DNA from: Ctena decussata
Lineage: Eukaryota; Mollusca; Bivalvia; Lucinida; Lucinidae
Reading direction: 5' to 3'
Length of the DNA: 64,000 nt
Assembly: GCA_963989385.1 (NCBI GenBank)
Contig: OZ022508.1
Span: forward strand, 51,003,087-51,067,086
Made by a program: the position numbers and the translations under genes. The notes below the pieces were generated by a model. It did not search any database, was not told where the DNA came from, and worked only from the letters and a program-made list of their open reading frames with translations. This document shows, piece by piece, positions 22,615 through 34,626 of this stretch; position 1 is the stretch's first letter, and each line of letters begins with the position of its first letter.

Positions 22615-23316
22615 CTTATGTCGTATGCTGAATTACTCGCGTTGCGAATGATACTCCCTATATCCCATAAATTGCCCGACCTTTCCTATATCGTTGCCTT
22701 TCCCATTATGTGCATTGCAGGTAGAATGTTGATAGGCCTTCAAATTAGTCGTATTTGCCCAGTACCTGTAGACTTTTAGCCCGTTACTGTAGTATAGTAC
22801 TCACTAACAATGCACATGCCTTGATCCATTCTATTATATGCTTTGCTGTGTACAGATAATCATCTTTGTACATATAACATAAACATTGGAATTTCATCCT
22901 ATTATATTTATATAATATATTGTTGCAGGTATGTTATCCTTCATCATCATCATTTTATCATTATCATATTTTCATACAGCTCTAGATCCTTTGTATAATT
23001 AGAATAATGTACTTTGTATAGTTGATGGTAATAGAAATCTGCAAGGTACGTCCAGCCATCCATCTACTATTTACTAGACTTAAGTTTATTTAGTAAATAT
23101 TGTTTTTCATACATGCCTTAATCCATTCTATTATATGCTTTGCTGTGTACAGATAATCATCTTTGTACATATAACATAAACATTGGAATTTCATCCTATT
23201 AAATATATTTATATAATATATTGTTGCAGGCTTCATCGTTGTATTTAGAACCCCGGGAGTGTTTGGTTGGTGGCTCAGTTATCAGCCCCTATAGCCAGCA
23301 TCATCTCTGACACTAG
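22615..23316. mobile_element. Insertion in FB1 left arm with internal 118-bp direct repeat
   Basis: The FB1 unit is interrupted after TTTACTCGGTG (22614) and resumes at CATCATCTTATGCC (23317). The inserted 0.7 kb contains two near-identical blocks (22812-22929 and 23110-23230; both contain TATATGCTTTGCTGTGTACA) about 300 bp apart. I see no terminal inverted repeat or coding region, and about four bases of target appear lost. Family unknown. Confidence 0.6.
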
Positions 23317-23380
23317 CATCATCTTATGCCTAATATCATGTCATATTTCAAAAATGAAGTATTCATTCAACTTGATTTAA

Positions 23381-24241
23381 GGTGGTGATAATCACATATT
23401 TGGGACAAAGACAAAAATCTGCATAAAATACTCAAAATAACACTGAACTTTCATAAACTTAGCAGATGCCTTCTTTATGTTGTTTCTCATAATTTAGAAT
23501 CCCAAAATTCAGCATTTGTTAATGTTAAAAAGTGTTTTTATAAGAGAAGATCAAAGGGTAATTTTCTGCGAATAAATCTGAAAAAATAATATCATTATTG
23601 AAAATATACTTAGTGCTTAGAGTACCTTGCTGCATAATGGAGAGCGTCCTAGCAATTATTTTTTCCATCTCTTTCACACATTATCAGGCTGAGCAGTTGA
23701 AAAAAGATGCAGTCTGTGTCCAAATTTTTTTGTCAAAACACACAGGTGAGACAGGTGATACTATTTTAACAAGGTTGAACAATTTCATCTACACACCACT
23801 GATCATGTCAGTAATGTATTATTTATATTGTAGGTGTTAACATAGGTATGCTTGCCTACCCTATATTTAATAAATGCGTCCAGTGTACATTGACTTTGTA
23901 CATGGCTGAACATTGAGAAAAAGCTACCGTTTTCATCTGGTCTACATTACAATTTGAGAAAGAGTTGGAATAAATAATTGCTAGGACGCTCTTCATTATG
24001 CAATATTGCACCTTCAGCATTACGTAAACTTTCAATAACGATATTATTTTTTCAGATTTATTCGCAGAAAATTACCCTTTGATCTTTCCTTATAAAAACA
24101 CTTTTTTAAGCAGCATGTACGTCTATTTTGTACTCTAACCTGTAAAGAACAACGAAAATAAGAAGTCTGCTAACTTTCAGGGAGATACGTTCCTTTTTTA
24201 TGGTTTTATGCAGATTTTTACATTTATCATAAATCACCACC
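23381..24241. mobile_element. Foldback MITE with TTAA target duplication
   Basis: Starts GGTGGTGATAATCAC at 23381 and ends ATAAATCACCACC at 24241, flanked on both sides by TTAA (23377-23380, 24242-24245). The inverted arms extend about 290 bp: both contain AAAATCTGCATAAAA, and an interior block near 23540-23610 (AAGATCAAAGGGTAATTTTC) is mirrored near 24010-24090. The flanking FB1 text joins across the insertion. TTAA is the signature target of piggyBac-type elements, but the GGTGG tips are not the usual piggyBac tips, so superfamily is tentative. No transposase. Confidence 0.8.
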
Positions 24242-24748
24242 TTAAACCGCTTTTTGTTTATTCAACTTGATTGGACGTTTTCAAACAATGATGATGGATA
24301 TACTAATAAGGTCTTGGGATTAATCACGTGACGTGGTGGTAAAAGCCTGAAAACTGCGGACATAATATTGACCTATAGATATATATTTCTAAGTGCTTGT
24401 TTCTTCTAAAATCTGGATATAAAGTGGACTATGTACTGTTTTAGCATTATCCGGATGCACAACAGATAAGATCATATATTTTCTGTGTTTGATTGATTTC
24501 CTCAGACTCTCTTTTATAGCAAAGACAACTCACTGTTTATAAATAGCCCAGCTAACCCGCCCTGAGGCCTTAAACTATTAACAATATCAACTATACCGGT
24601 ATAACGGATTGAGTTAGTTAAACCTAATATGACGCAAAACTCGTCACGCTTGAGCAGAGCGCACTGCTCAATGACTGGTTTCTAGGATGGTACCCAGCTT
24701 CTATTTATACAAGTGCTAGTGTACAACAAGTAAAAGACTGGAGATAAA

Positions 24749-25948
24749 ATGTTAAGAAGCGCAAGGGGGACCCGAGTCAGGACGACAGGTGGACTTGGAA
24801 GGGGTTCTTATTTACATAACAGTAATACGTATAATAAAGTCCGCTCGGATCTCAATACTTTCGAAGTGCTGTCTTCTTTGCCCCAAGATGGGGATGCTGA
24901 AAGCTTGTTTTCCAACACCAGAGCGGGCACCGATGACGAGGGGTTCACTCTGATTCGTAAACGTCAACGTAGGAGTACGGGTAGTACTAGCAATGGACAA
25001 CTTCAAGCATATAACATTGATTCTGACCCGGATCCTAATATCATGTCAAACTTTGAGGAAATGGGGACTGATGATAAACTTTCCGCCATATTCTCGACGC
25101 TGACTTGTAATCAGAATAGAATTCAGCGTATTGAGCACAATGTACGTACACTGGCCGGTTTGAATTGGCGACTAGAGAGAGTAGAGACTGTTGTACACTC
25201 CTACAATGATAGACTCCGGCTATTAGAGTACAAGTCGATAGATTTAGAAGCCAGGTCCCGACGCAATAATTTGCTCTTCAAAGGATTCCCCGAATCGCGT
25301 GACGAAAACTGTGGTAGAACTGTGATCGACTTCCTAGAGACAAAACTTGGTATGGACGAGCTTCCGAGCATTGAACGAGCTCACAGACTTGGGCGATTTA
25401 ATTCAGAGAAAGGTCCTCGCCCAATTATTGTTGCGTTTAGTTTTTTCAAAGATACGGAAGATATATTGTCCTCAGCTCGTGTGTTAAAAGGGACACCCTA
25501 TGGAATCAGTCGGGACTACCCACAAGAAATAACTCGTGCCAGGCAAACGTTATGGCCCCAATATAAAGCTGCGCGCGAAAACCCTCTTAATGGAGTTACT
25601 ATTAGCTACCCCGCCAAACTTATAGTTAACGGCGTGGTTGTCTGTGACCTTTTTCCAGAATGGAGTAGTGTGAATAAAGACAGTAGGGTCTCTATACCAC
25701 AACAAGGGAGTGACCAAACAATTAGTCAACCTAATCGCACAACGCCTACATATGCAGAGGTAGTTAATTCTGTGGCCAACGGGCAGTATAACAGCTCGCA
25801 GTCGGATGTTTTAACTAACCGTGAACATGAACACTCTCCCTTTCCGACTGAAGAGTATATGGACACACTTGATGTGAATAGTCAGCAAAGCTCGCCTAGC
25901 ATACTCACTGGAGCCGCAGCAATGACTAATTCGCACCCTGATTGTTAG
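24749..25948 (+). CDS. LINE ORF1 protein, coiled coil plus RRM-like domain, 399 aa
   Basis: LINE ORF1 proteins coat element RNA. Residues 1-100 are a polar, low-complexity N-terminus. A helical stretch at about 105-170 (MGTDDKLSAIFSTL..., RLERVETVVHSYNDRLRLLE) has coiled-coil character. Then SRRNNLLFKGFPESRDENCG opens the RRM-like domain seen in L1/Tx1-type ORF1 proteins, followed by IERAHRLGRFNSEKGPRPII and a conserved-looking RVLKGTPYGISRDYPQEITR. The tail is Ser/Asn-rich. An Arg/Ser-rich segment (RSRTRSRTP) is readable downstream at about 26260-26290, so the original protein may have been longer, with the stop at 25946-25948 secondary. The start ATG follows AGATAAA. Frame intact as annotated. 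Confidence 0.75.
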   Translation: MLRSARGTRVRTTGGLGRGSYLHNSNTYNKVRSDLNTFEVLSSLPQDGDAESLFSNTRAGTDDEGFTLIRKRQRRSTGSTSNGQLQAYNIDSDPDPNIMSNFEEMGTDDKLSAIFSTLTCNQNRIQRIEHNVRTLAGLNWRLERVETVVHSYNDRLRLLEYKSIDLEARSRRNNLLFKGFPESRDENCGRTVIDFLETKLGMDELPSIERAHRLGRFNSEKGPRPIIVAFSFFKDTEDILSSARVLKGTPYGISRDYPQEITRARQTLWPQYKAARENPLNGVTISYPAKLIVNGVVVCDLFPEWSSVNKDSRVSIPQQGSDQTISQPNRTTPTYAEVVNSVANGQYNSSQSDVLTNREHEHSPFPTEEYMDTLDVNSQQSSPSILTGAAAMTNSHPDC

Positions 25949-26374
25949 CGGAACGGCCGTCTGTAGAAGATAGAGATATAGGTTCAACTGGAACTGTAAC
26001 GGGCTCTACACTTAAACATGACAACAATTCACGTACTGGCGAAAGCCACGTACCTAAAGTGAGTAGTGCACAGACGGATCTGTGAAGTTCGCCTTTAACT
26101 GTAGCAGAAAATCTTATTCGCTAATCTTCGAGCTTACATATTTCGGGTTCTGCACCTATCTCACAGGACAATAAAGCCCCAACCTCCAAATCGCGCTCAC
26201 CTGACCGACGGCCTACAAGGTCGACTTGTGGAAAATTATCGCTCTCAGTCCTTAAACAGACCGCGTTCTCGCACTCGTTCTCGTACGCCTGTTGAAAAAA
26301 AATCTGACACGAACAATAGAGACAGTAACAGGACATCACAAAATCAAAAGAATATTCAATAACATAACGCGGGG
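25949..26374 (+). other. Spacer between LINE ORF1 and ORF2, possible decayed ORF1 tail
   Basis: Contains readable Arg/Ser/Pro-rich codons (SRSPDRRPT near 26190; PRSRTRSRTPVEKKS near 26260) in frames not continuous with ORF1, ending at a stop near 26361 just before ORF2. Confidence 0.45.
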
Positions 26375-29300
26375 GTGAACACAGACTCTCATGGCAGAAA
26401 CCTGATATTTGGAGCTCTAAATGTTTGTGGACTGAAAAAGCGACTAGATTACCCCGAGTTTTTGACTACTGTACATAGTTATGATATACTTTGTTTTGCT
26501 GAAACGAAACTGGACAACACTGACGTTATCTCAGAACCAGGGTATACTTTTTTATCCCAACACGGGAAGCAAACAGTTTACCGGAAGTCAGGCGGTATCG
26601 GTATTTTTTTTAAAGATAGCTTATCTAGTAAACTTAAAATTCTAGAGACTAACACGGATTATATTTTATGGATACAGATTGACAAAACACTTTTTGAGAT
26701 TGACATAGATATGCTTTTAGGTATTTTATATGTACCGCCGGCCCAATCGCGCTTCCTAAATGATGATGAATATTTTAACCTTGAATCTGAAATAACGTCA
26801 ATGTGTGCCCAGTCCTCGTTTATTTGCCTTATTGGCGACATGAATGCTAGAACATCCACTTTATGTGACTTTATTACAGCAGATAGTTTCATTGCTGACC
26901 TTATGGACTTTGACCAAGACACATTAATGTGTTATAATCAGGCCGAGCAACTCAAAACTCTTAATATTAACCAGCATAGAATTTTTTGTGACAAAAAAAA
27001 CTAATAACAATGGGCATAAGCTAATCGAAACTTGCATTAATAATAACTTATTTATACTAAACGGACGATGTGGCAAAGATAGTGCTGAGGGAAAATTCAC
27101 ATTTAGAGACCAATCTGTTATAGATTACACTATTTGCTCATTCAACTGTTTGAGGCTAGTTTTAGATTTCGAGGTAATTGAAACAGATACCTTGCTAAGA
27201 GACCGGCATGCACTGTTATCATGGTCAATGTCGGAAGCCAAAACTGATCATGGTACCTGTGACCCTCCTAAAAATGAGAAAAACGATTATAAATCGTGGG
27301 ACCAAAAACACCGAGAGGACTTTATCAAAAACATCTCGTTAAAAGATATTAACAACTTGTATGTAAATATCAAACCAACTGAAACTAGTATCAATGAAGT
27401 GACCTTTAAAATCGCGGAAGTATTAACCCAGTCGGCCAAATTATCATTTAAAAACAAGAAGTTTGCAAATCGAAAGTCCAACAAGTCATTCTTTGGACCG
27501 AAATGTCATATGGCCCGCAAACGATACCACCATGCAAGAAAGGTTTATAAACGATATAGAACCAGTCAAAACCATTCAATCCTTCTACAGTCTTACCATA
27601 ACCTAAGTGATGCTATTGGAAGGCATTTCGCAACACCAGATAAGTGTTGGGGAAAATGCGACGAAATGCAAGTAAAAATAATAAGAAAACAATGAATTTT
27701 TATATTAATAAAGAAAAGCAGTCAAATGCAAACCGTCTTCATAATATTCATTCATCTAGACCGAAAGAATACTGGCGTTACTTAAATAGCTTGAAAACGA
27801 AAACTAACACCAAAACACCACCATTAGAAGCTTTTCATACATTCTTTAAAGAAATTAATCGGTCCAAATACGATGATACGTTTGATTTTGAATCGTCAGA
27901 TTTTAATATCGAGGAGGCCGATGATATCTTAAACGTCCCCATCACAGATTATGAAATAAGCAAAGCTATTTGCGACATAAAGGTAGGAAAAGCGGCCGGC
28001 CACGATGGAATCCTAAATGAGTATCTCAAAATATGCTAAAGATATCCTTATGCCTCTATTAATAAAGTTATTTAATGTAACATTTGAAACAGGAAAACTC
28101 CCCAGTTCATGGCTCGATGGAAGAATACGACCGATATTCACAAATAAAGGAGACAGCGCAAACCCTGAAAATTATCGCCCCATTACTTTTCTGAGCTGTT
28201 TTAGTAAGCTGTTCACATCAATTCTGAATAACCGATTAACTACTTATTTAGATACTTATGAGATTTTACACGAAAATCAGGCAGGTTTCCGCAAGGCATA
28301 CTCTACAACTGAACATATATTTACTTTAAATTTCCCACTTGAGCTATTCAGAGCACACAAGAAAAAATTGTACTGCGCCTTTATTGATTTCTCGCAAGCC
28401 TTTGACTCGGTTTGGCGAAAGTTGTTAGAAAATAATATAAATGGCAATTTTTTTCGCATTATTTATAACATGTATGACGGAATCAAATCTTGTGTTACTC
28501 TAAATGGTGAAAGCTCTCCCTTCTTTGCTTGTGATTGTGGAGTCAGACAAGGAGAAAATCTGTCACCTGTCATGTTCTCCCTGTATCTGAACGATCTAGA
28601 GGCCTTTCTCATGCCCAAAGGTTTATCCGGTATAACATTGGACATTACTGACGATGAAGTAATGATATATATAAAATTATTTTCGCTTCTTTACGCCGAT
28701 GATACAGCGCTAATGGCAGACTCCCCAACTGGCCTCCAAAACTGTTTAGTTGCTTTCTCATGTTACTGTAACCTATGGAAACTTAATGTAAATGTAGCAA
28801 AAACTAAAGTCGTCATATTTGGATCTCGAAAAAAGCCAACCGTCCAGTTTAATGTTGGAAGTCAAGTAATTGAAATTGTAGATTCTTATAAATATCTCGG
28901 GGTACTTTTCACGCAGTCCTGTAGTTTTCTCCATGCCAGGAAACATATAGTACAGCAAGCGAAAAAAGCGATGATTCTCTTGTTTACACGCATAAATAAT
29001 CTCGATATTCCTATAGATCTCCAGCTTAAAGGCCCCGTAGCTCTATCAGCATGAAATATTTTGTCGTGAAGTATCGCTGCGAACTATTCACTACAGTTTC
29101 GCCATTGATTATTATCGTTTGGCCGGCTTTGAAATATCAAAACGTCCTTGAATTTACCATAAAATAGATTTGAAAAAATAACTAGGTCATTTTAGTTGCC
29201 AACTAAAATGACCTACTTTCGATTTCACAAGCTATATTTCATGGTAAAAACACAAGGTACAAGAGATAAAAATACAAGGGACAGGCGTTTTACAATTGAT

Positions 29301-30399
29301 AAAAATACAACGTACAAAAATGTTAAGCAAGGATCCCATTGATTGTGCCGCGGTTGCATTATTTCATTGCTTAACGAGGAACCAGAGACGAAAACTGTAT
29401 TTTTATGGAGAGACTTATCATTTTTCCAAAATACCTTGTTCCTTCTCTTTTGCCAGTTGTATGATACAAAAAAGCACATCCATCGAAATATTTTCATTAA
29501 TTCTGAAGGCTGTACAGGTTTCATAATGATTTGTAATTTGATGATTTTTATCATCGGTAGGACTATGGAGACTTTAAATTGTTCGACCGCACTGTTGTGC
29601 CAATCTTAACGTATGCCTGCGAAGTATGGGGTTATGAAAGCTTAGATATGATTGAGAAAGTACACAATGATTTCTTACGACATGTAACAGTTTCAAAAAA
29701 AAAAAGTACACCATTATACATATTGTATGTAGAGTTAGGACGCTACACATTAGAAATAATCATAAAGTCAAGAATGTTAGGTTTTTGGTACAAAGTCGTT
29801 CATGATAAACCTTTAAAATTATCCTCTATTCTGTACCAGTGTCTTCTTCATTCGACTGACGTAAATTCTAAATGGCTGAGATGTATTAAATCCATATTAA
29901 CAAAAGTAGGACGGCCAGATATATGGCCAAATCAGCAACATTGTCATCTGAAATCGATAAATTACTTAATAAAGAAAATACTAATAGATCAATACATGCA
30001 AGACTGGTACAGCAAAATCATCTCAGTCTACCAGAGCCATAACATATTATTCTTTTAAGCATGCGTATGTGTTAGAAAGATACTTTATTCTTCCCCCCAA
30101 GAAAATTATATCTACAAATATTCAGAATAAGAACAAGCAATCATAAACTACCTATAGAAACCGGTAGGTGGGACGATATTGAAATCAGTGACAGAAAATG
30201 TCCCTTGTGTAACACAAACGATATTGAAGATGAGTATCACTATATTTTTCGATGTCCATATTTTAAAGCAGAGAGAAAACTATACATTAAACCTTACTTC
30301 ATACGTCGACCTAATATGCTTAAATTCGGAGAACTTTTAACGAGTGGGAATGTAAATATATTGACAACGCTGAGTAAGTTCATACAAATATTTTTATAG
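26375..30399 (+). pseudogene. LINE ORF2: endonuclease, reverse transcriptase, C-terminal Cys/His motif; broken
   Basis: Would provide nicking and reverse transcription. Endonuclease: GALNVCGLKKRLDYPEF, FAETKLDNTD with the catalytic Glu, and LIGDMNARTS with the Asp/Asn pair. An A-run indel at about 26991-26998 shifts the frame; endonuclease text resumes (GRCGKDSAEGKFTFRDQSV, RDRHALLSW in the SDH position). Further shifts lie before about 27670 and at about 28035 (one extra base). Reverse transcriptase from 28040: NPENYRPITFLSCFSKLF, ENQAGFRKAYSTTEHIF, AFIDFSQAFDSVW, VRQGENLSPVMFSLYLNDL, and LLYADDTALMADSP with both catalytic Asp. A MITE at 29031-29573 splits the C-terminal part; the frame resumes FDRTVVPILTYACEVWG. 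After another shift near 30058 the protein ends with CPLCNTNDIEDEYHYIFRCP, a C-C-H-C motif common at the C terminus of such LINEs. Confidence 0.85.
29031..29573. mobile_element. MITE nested in LINE ORF2, with 33-bp central palindrome
   Basis: Lies between two copies of TTAAA (29026-29030, 29574-29578), and the LINE reading frame joins across it (DLQLK to FDRTVV). The ends are weakly inverted (GGCCCCGTAG... against GTCTCCATAG... reversed). At 29183-29215 there is a perfect palindrome with a one-base centre: TAGGTCATTTTAGTTG, C, and its complement. AAATACAAGGGACAGGCG and neighbouring phrases repeat loosely. Non-coding; superfamily undetermined. Confidence 0.65.
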
Positions 30400-31860
30400 T
30401 TTATAAGTTAGTTAATTTTTAATGATATACCTAAACCTTGTTTCGGCAGCCATTGTCTCTCTTATTTTATCTAGGCATATGTCATTTGTATTCCTGCTTA
30501 GACACCAGGGTTTTTAGTGACCGGGAATAAATTTGATTGGATATTTGATTAGATTATGATCCCCGGATATTATTGTTCCGCCTATCTCTACGCTGTCTCA
30601 TGGTAGTAATCTGAGGTACAGAAGGCACATAAAGTCACTTGGTGACGTTTGTTCTTTTCTTTTATATATAATATTTCTATGTTTTGTTTGCTTTACTTCT
30701 GAAGCAATGTGGGAATGGAAGTACTCTTTTTGCCAAGTCTGTAAAACTTCAAACCTATCTGAGTAGGTATTGTCCGTATCTCTGCTATGGCATGTCCAGG
30801 GGTCTGGTGACCGGGACGTGCTGTTTGGACATCGGTCCGCCACATGTTCCCGTGCCACTAGCCCCTGCTGTTTCTCATGGTGCCATTCAGAGATGCCGGT
30901 GCACTAAGGAACTATTGGGTAAAGCATGGCGTTTCTGAACTCCCATTCGCACTGCTGCTGAATAAGTGAGAAATGGTTCCGCTGTCGTTGACATAAAGGT
31001 TTATATGTTTAACTGATATTTTCACGCATTTATGTATGTAATTTATATGTAATATATTTACGTATCTGTTCCTTATTCCTAGACCCTTGTCTTGCATTTT
31101 GTTTCGGCAAGAGAGGGTCAGGGAGCCACGGACAGGCATTGTTGTATTGTTGTATAGTTGACTGATGTTCCTGATTTGTCTTATTCTAATGAATGTAATC
31201 AGGATCTGCATTAATCCGAGCCTTCTCTGACATCAAAGCGATTGGCGATAGTGAACGGTCAGATAAAACTCGGGTTAGATTCTATATCGGCTCTGAAAAG
31301 ATAAACACACACGCACGCACGAACGTTCTCACACAGACAGCTATGTATAACATTATGTTCTTTAAATACCGCTGTTTCTACTGAACGTACGACTTCGTTG
31401 CAGCGCCGCTTTGAGCGTTGACACGTCAACGCTCATGGCGGCGTTGTAGAGGTGTCGTGATCCGTGATTGAATGAATGTGTTGGTGCGAGGCCAGGAATA
31501 TTTATCTTTAACCAGTGCGGAAGAGGATTAGTATGCTTATGCGTGCAGTCTGGCCTGTTTCTTCGCTTTTCTGTCTGAATAATGGGTAATTATTCAGTCT
31601 GTAGTGTAGCCGTAGTCATCCATGAGTTGTCTCGCTTTTACCCCAAAACGATGCAACATTTTATACAGATTGTCACCCCCATACGATACAACCACACACA
31701 GTTACTTTATTGTAACTAAGATATTGCTAGCTGTTTCTACTATGCTATTTAATCCAACATGTATATACCACCATGTCTTAACAAACTACATTTGTTAATA
31801 TCCTCATATGTCTGTAAAGACCTGAGTGTTAATAAAGTTCTGTTCTGTTCTGTTCTGTTC
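30400..31860 (+). other. LINE 3' region with hairpin and (GTTCT)n tail
   Basis: No coding sequence. A strong hairpin lies at 31404-31443: GAGCGTTGAC, AC, GTCAACGCTC, with CGCCGC and GCGGCG outside. AATAAA at 31831-31836 precedes the GTTCT tail. The unusual length (1.46 kb) leaves open that part of it is a separate insertion. Confidence 0.55.
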
Positions 31861-34626
31861 AGGAACAAGAAACTAGTTCCCGGTTCCCGATTCTCAGTTC
31901 CCGATTAGAAGTTTTTCTGAGTTACAAAGAAGCATTGATAAGAAGTGACTTTTTACATTTACCCGATTGCAACACCATTATATGCCTTACAACATGTTAA
32001 ATGACTGAACAAATATTTATATGCCAAATATTAAATAATCAGTATTGTTCATAAGCAACCGGGAATAGTTTCCTTGTTGCCTTATGCAGTTCTCTCATAT
32101 TGATGATTTTTCCAAATAAGGAACAAGGAACTAGTTTCCGGTTCCCGGTTCCCGATTCCCAGTTCCCGAATATTTTTTGCTTTCATTTCTTAATTACAGA
32201 GTTGAATTCATTGTAATAAAAGCATCACATTTAGTCTGTGGCAACATCATCCTATGCCTAATAATATGTGATATGTCAAAAAAAAAAAACAAAAAAAAAA
32301 CAACAACAACATTAATGCAACTTTATTTAAACCGCATTTTGTTCTTTAAATACTAGTTCCCGGTCCCTTGTTGCCGATTTGCTGTTTTCAAACAATGATG
32401 ATGGGTATATAAATAAGGAACAGTCAACTAGTTCCTGGTTACTACTTAAAAGATAGTTTCTTTTAGTAATGAAGAAGCATTACTTATCACATTTACCCGA
32501 TTGCAACATCATTATATGCCTTATACATGTACCACATGTTATATGTCAGAACAGATATCAGAGTGCAAACTATAAAATAATCAGTATTGTTCATAAGGAA
32601 CCGTGAACTGTTTCCTGGTTCACCTTTTGCAGTTTTCTCAGATTGCTGAGTTTTTTTTCCAAATAAGAAACAAGGAACTAGTTCCCGCTTCCCGGTTGCC
32701 TATTCCTGATGCCCAGTTCCCGATTATATTGTGCTTTCGCTTCTTTCTTACAAAGTTGAATTCATTGTAATTAAATCATTACATTTGCTTGGTGGCAACA
32801 CCGTCTTATGCCTAATATCATGTCATATTTCAAAAATACATTATTCATGTAACTTGGTTTAAACCGCATTTTGTTCAATAAGGAACCGGGAACTAGTTCC
32901 TTGTTCCTTATTTGTATATCCATCAACACTGCTTGGAAACGGCAAATCGGCAACAAGGATCCAGTTCCCGGTTCCTTGTTGAACAAGAAGCGGTTTAAAT
33001 AAAAATGCATGAGTAATTCATATTTGAAAAATGACATGATATTAGGCATGAGATGATGTTGCCACCAAATAAATGTGATGCTTTGATTACAATGAATTCA
33101 AATTTGTAAGAAAAAAGAGAGAGCACAAAATAATTGGGAACTGGAAATCGGCAATCGGGAACCGGGATCCGGGAACTTGTTCCTTGTTCCTTATTTGTAT
33201 ATCCATCATCAATGAAAACGGCTAATCGGCAACAAGGAACCAGTTCCCGGTTCCATATAGAACAAAAAACGTGTTAAATTAAGTTGCATCAAAAATTCAT
33301 TTTGGCATATGACATGATATTAAGCATAAGATGATTTTGGCACCTAGTAAATGTTTGTTTTAGTTTCAATGAATTCAATTTTGCAGGTACAAAACGAAAG
33401 CACAATAAAATCGGGAACTGGGAATCGGGAACCGGGAACCAGGAACTAGTTCCTTGTTCCTTATTTGGAAAAAATCATCAATGTGAGAGAAAGCGCAAAA
33501 AGACTACAAGGAATCAGTTCGCGGTTCCTTATTGAGCAATACTGATTTGAAATAGTTGGCACAATAATATTTGTTCCGGCAAATATCATGCTGTAAGGCA
33601 TATAATGACGATGCAATCTGGTAAATATGATAAGGTATTTGTTTCTTTGTAACTAAGGACTAAAAAAAGTTATTGAGAAGTGAGAATCATCGGGAACCGG
33701 GAACTGTTTCCTTGTTCCTTATTTGTATACCATTATCATTCGTTGAGAACGGCAAATCGGCAACGATTCCTTTTAGAACAAAAACCGGTCTAAATAAAGT
33801 TGCACGAATAATTGATTTCTCAAATATGACATGATATAAAGCATAAGATGATTAGCCATTGAGTAAGTTGATGCATTAATTACATGGAATTCAGCTTTGT
33901 AAGTAACAAACGAAAGCACGGAATAATCGGGAACTGGGAATCGGGAACCGGGAGCCGGGAACCAGTTCCTTGTTCCTTATTTGCAAAAAAAAATCATCAA
34001 GCGGCAAATTGGTAACGAGGAACAGCAAATCGTCAACAAATGTCCAGTTTCCAATTCCTTATAGAACAAAAAGCGATTCAAATAAACTTGCATGAATAAC
34101 TGATTTTTGACATAACTAACAAAAAAAGTTGAGAATCGGGAACCGGGAACTAGTTCCTTATTCCTTATTTGTATAGACATCATCATTTCTTTGAAAACGG
34201 CAATTTGGCAACAAAGAACCAGTTCCCGGTTCCTTACGGAACAAAAAGAGGGTGAAATAAAGTTGCATAAATAATTTATTTTTGACATATGACATAATAT
34301 TGGGCATAAGATGATGTTGGAACCGAGTAAATGTGATGCTTGAATTACAGTGAATTCAACTTTGTAAGTAAGAAACGAAAGCACAAAATAATCGGGAACT
34401 GGGAACCGGGAACTAGTTCCTTGTTCCTTATTTGGAGATAAAACCTTCATTATGAGAGACACTGCAAAAGGGCAACAAGAAAAGGGTTCCTAGTTCCTTA
34501 TTGAACAATTCTGATTTTTTAAATAGTTGGCACAATAATATTTGTTCTGACATATAACATGGTGCAAGGCAGATAATGATGTTGAAATCGGGTAGTGTAA
34601 TAAGTCATTTGTTATCAATGCTTCTT

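Larger units (their letters stand above)
24312..31860 (+). mobile_element. LINE (L2/CR1-like), full-length architecture, inactivated
   Basis: Inserted in FB1: flanking array text ends ACTAATAAGG (24311) and resumes AGGAACAAGAAACTAG (31861), so a duplication of only about 3 bp (AGG) can be claimed. Order: 5' region about 440 bp, ORF1, endonuclease, reverse transcriptase with YADD, a C-terminal Cys/His motif, a long 3' region, and a tail of GTTCT repeats (31838-31860) preceded by AATAAA. Short-repeat tails are characteristic of CR1/L2 elements. ORF2 has several frameshifts and a MITE insertion at 29031-29573. Confidence 0.82.
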
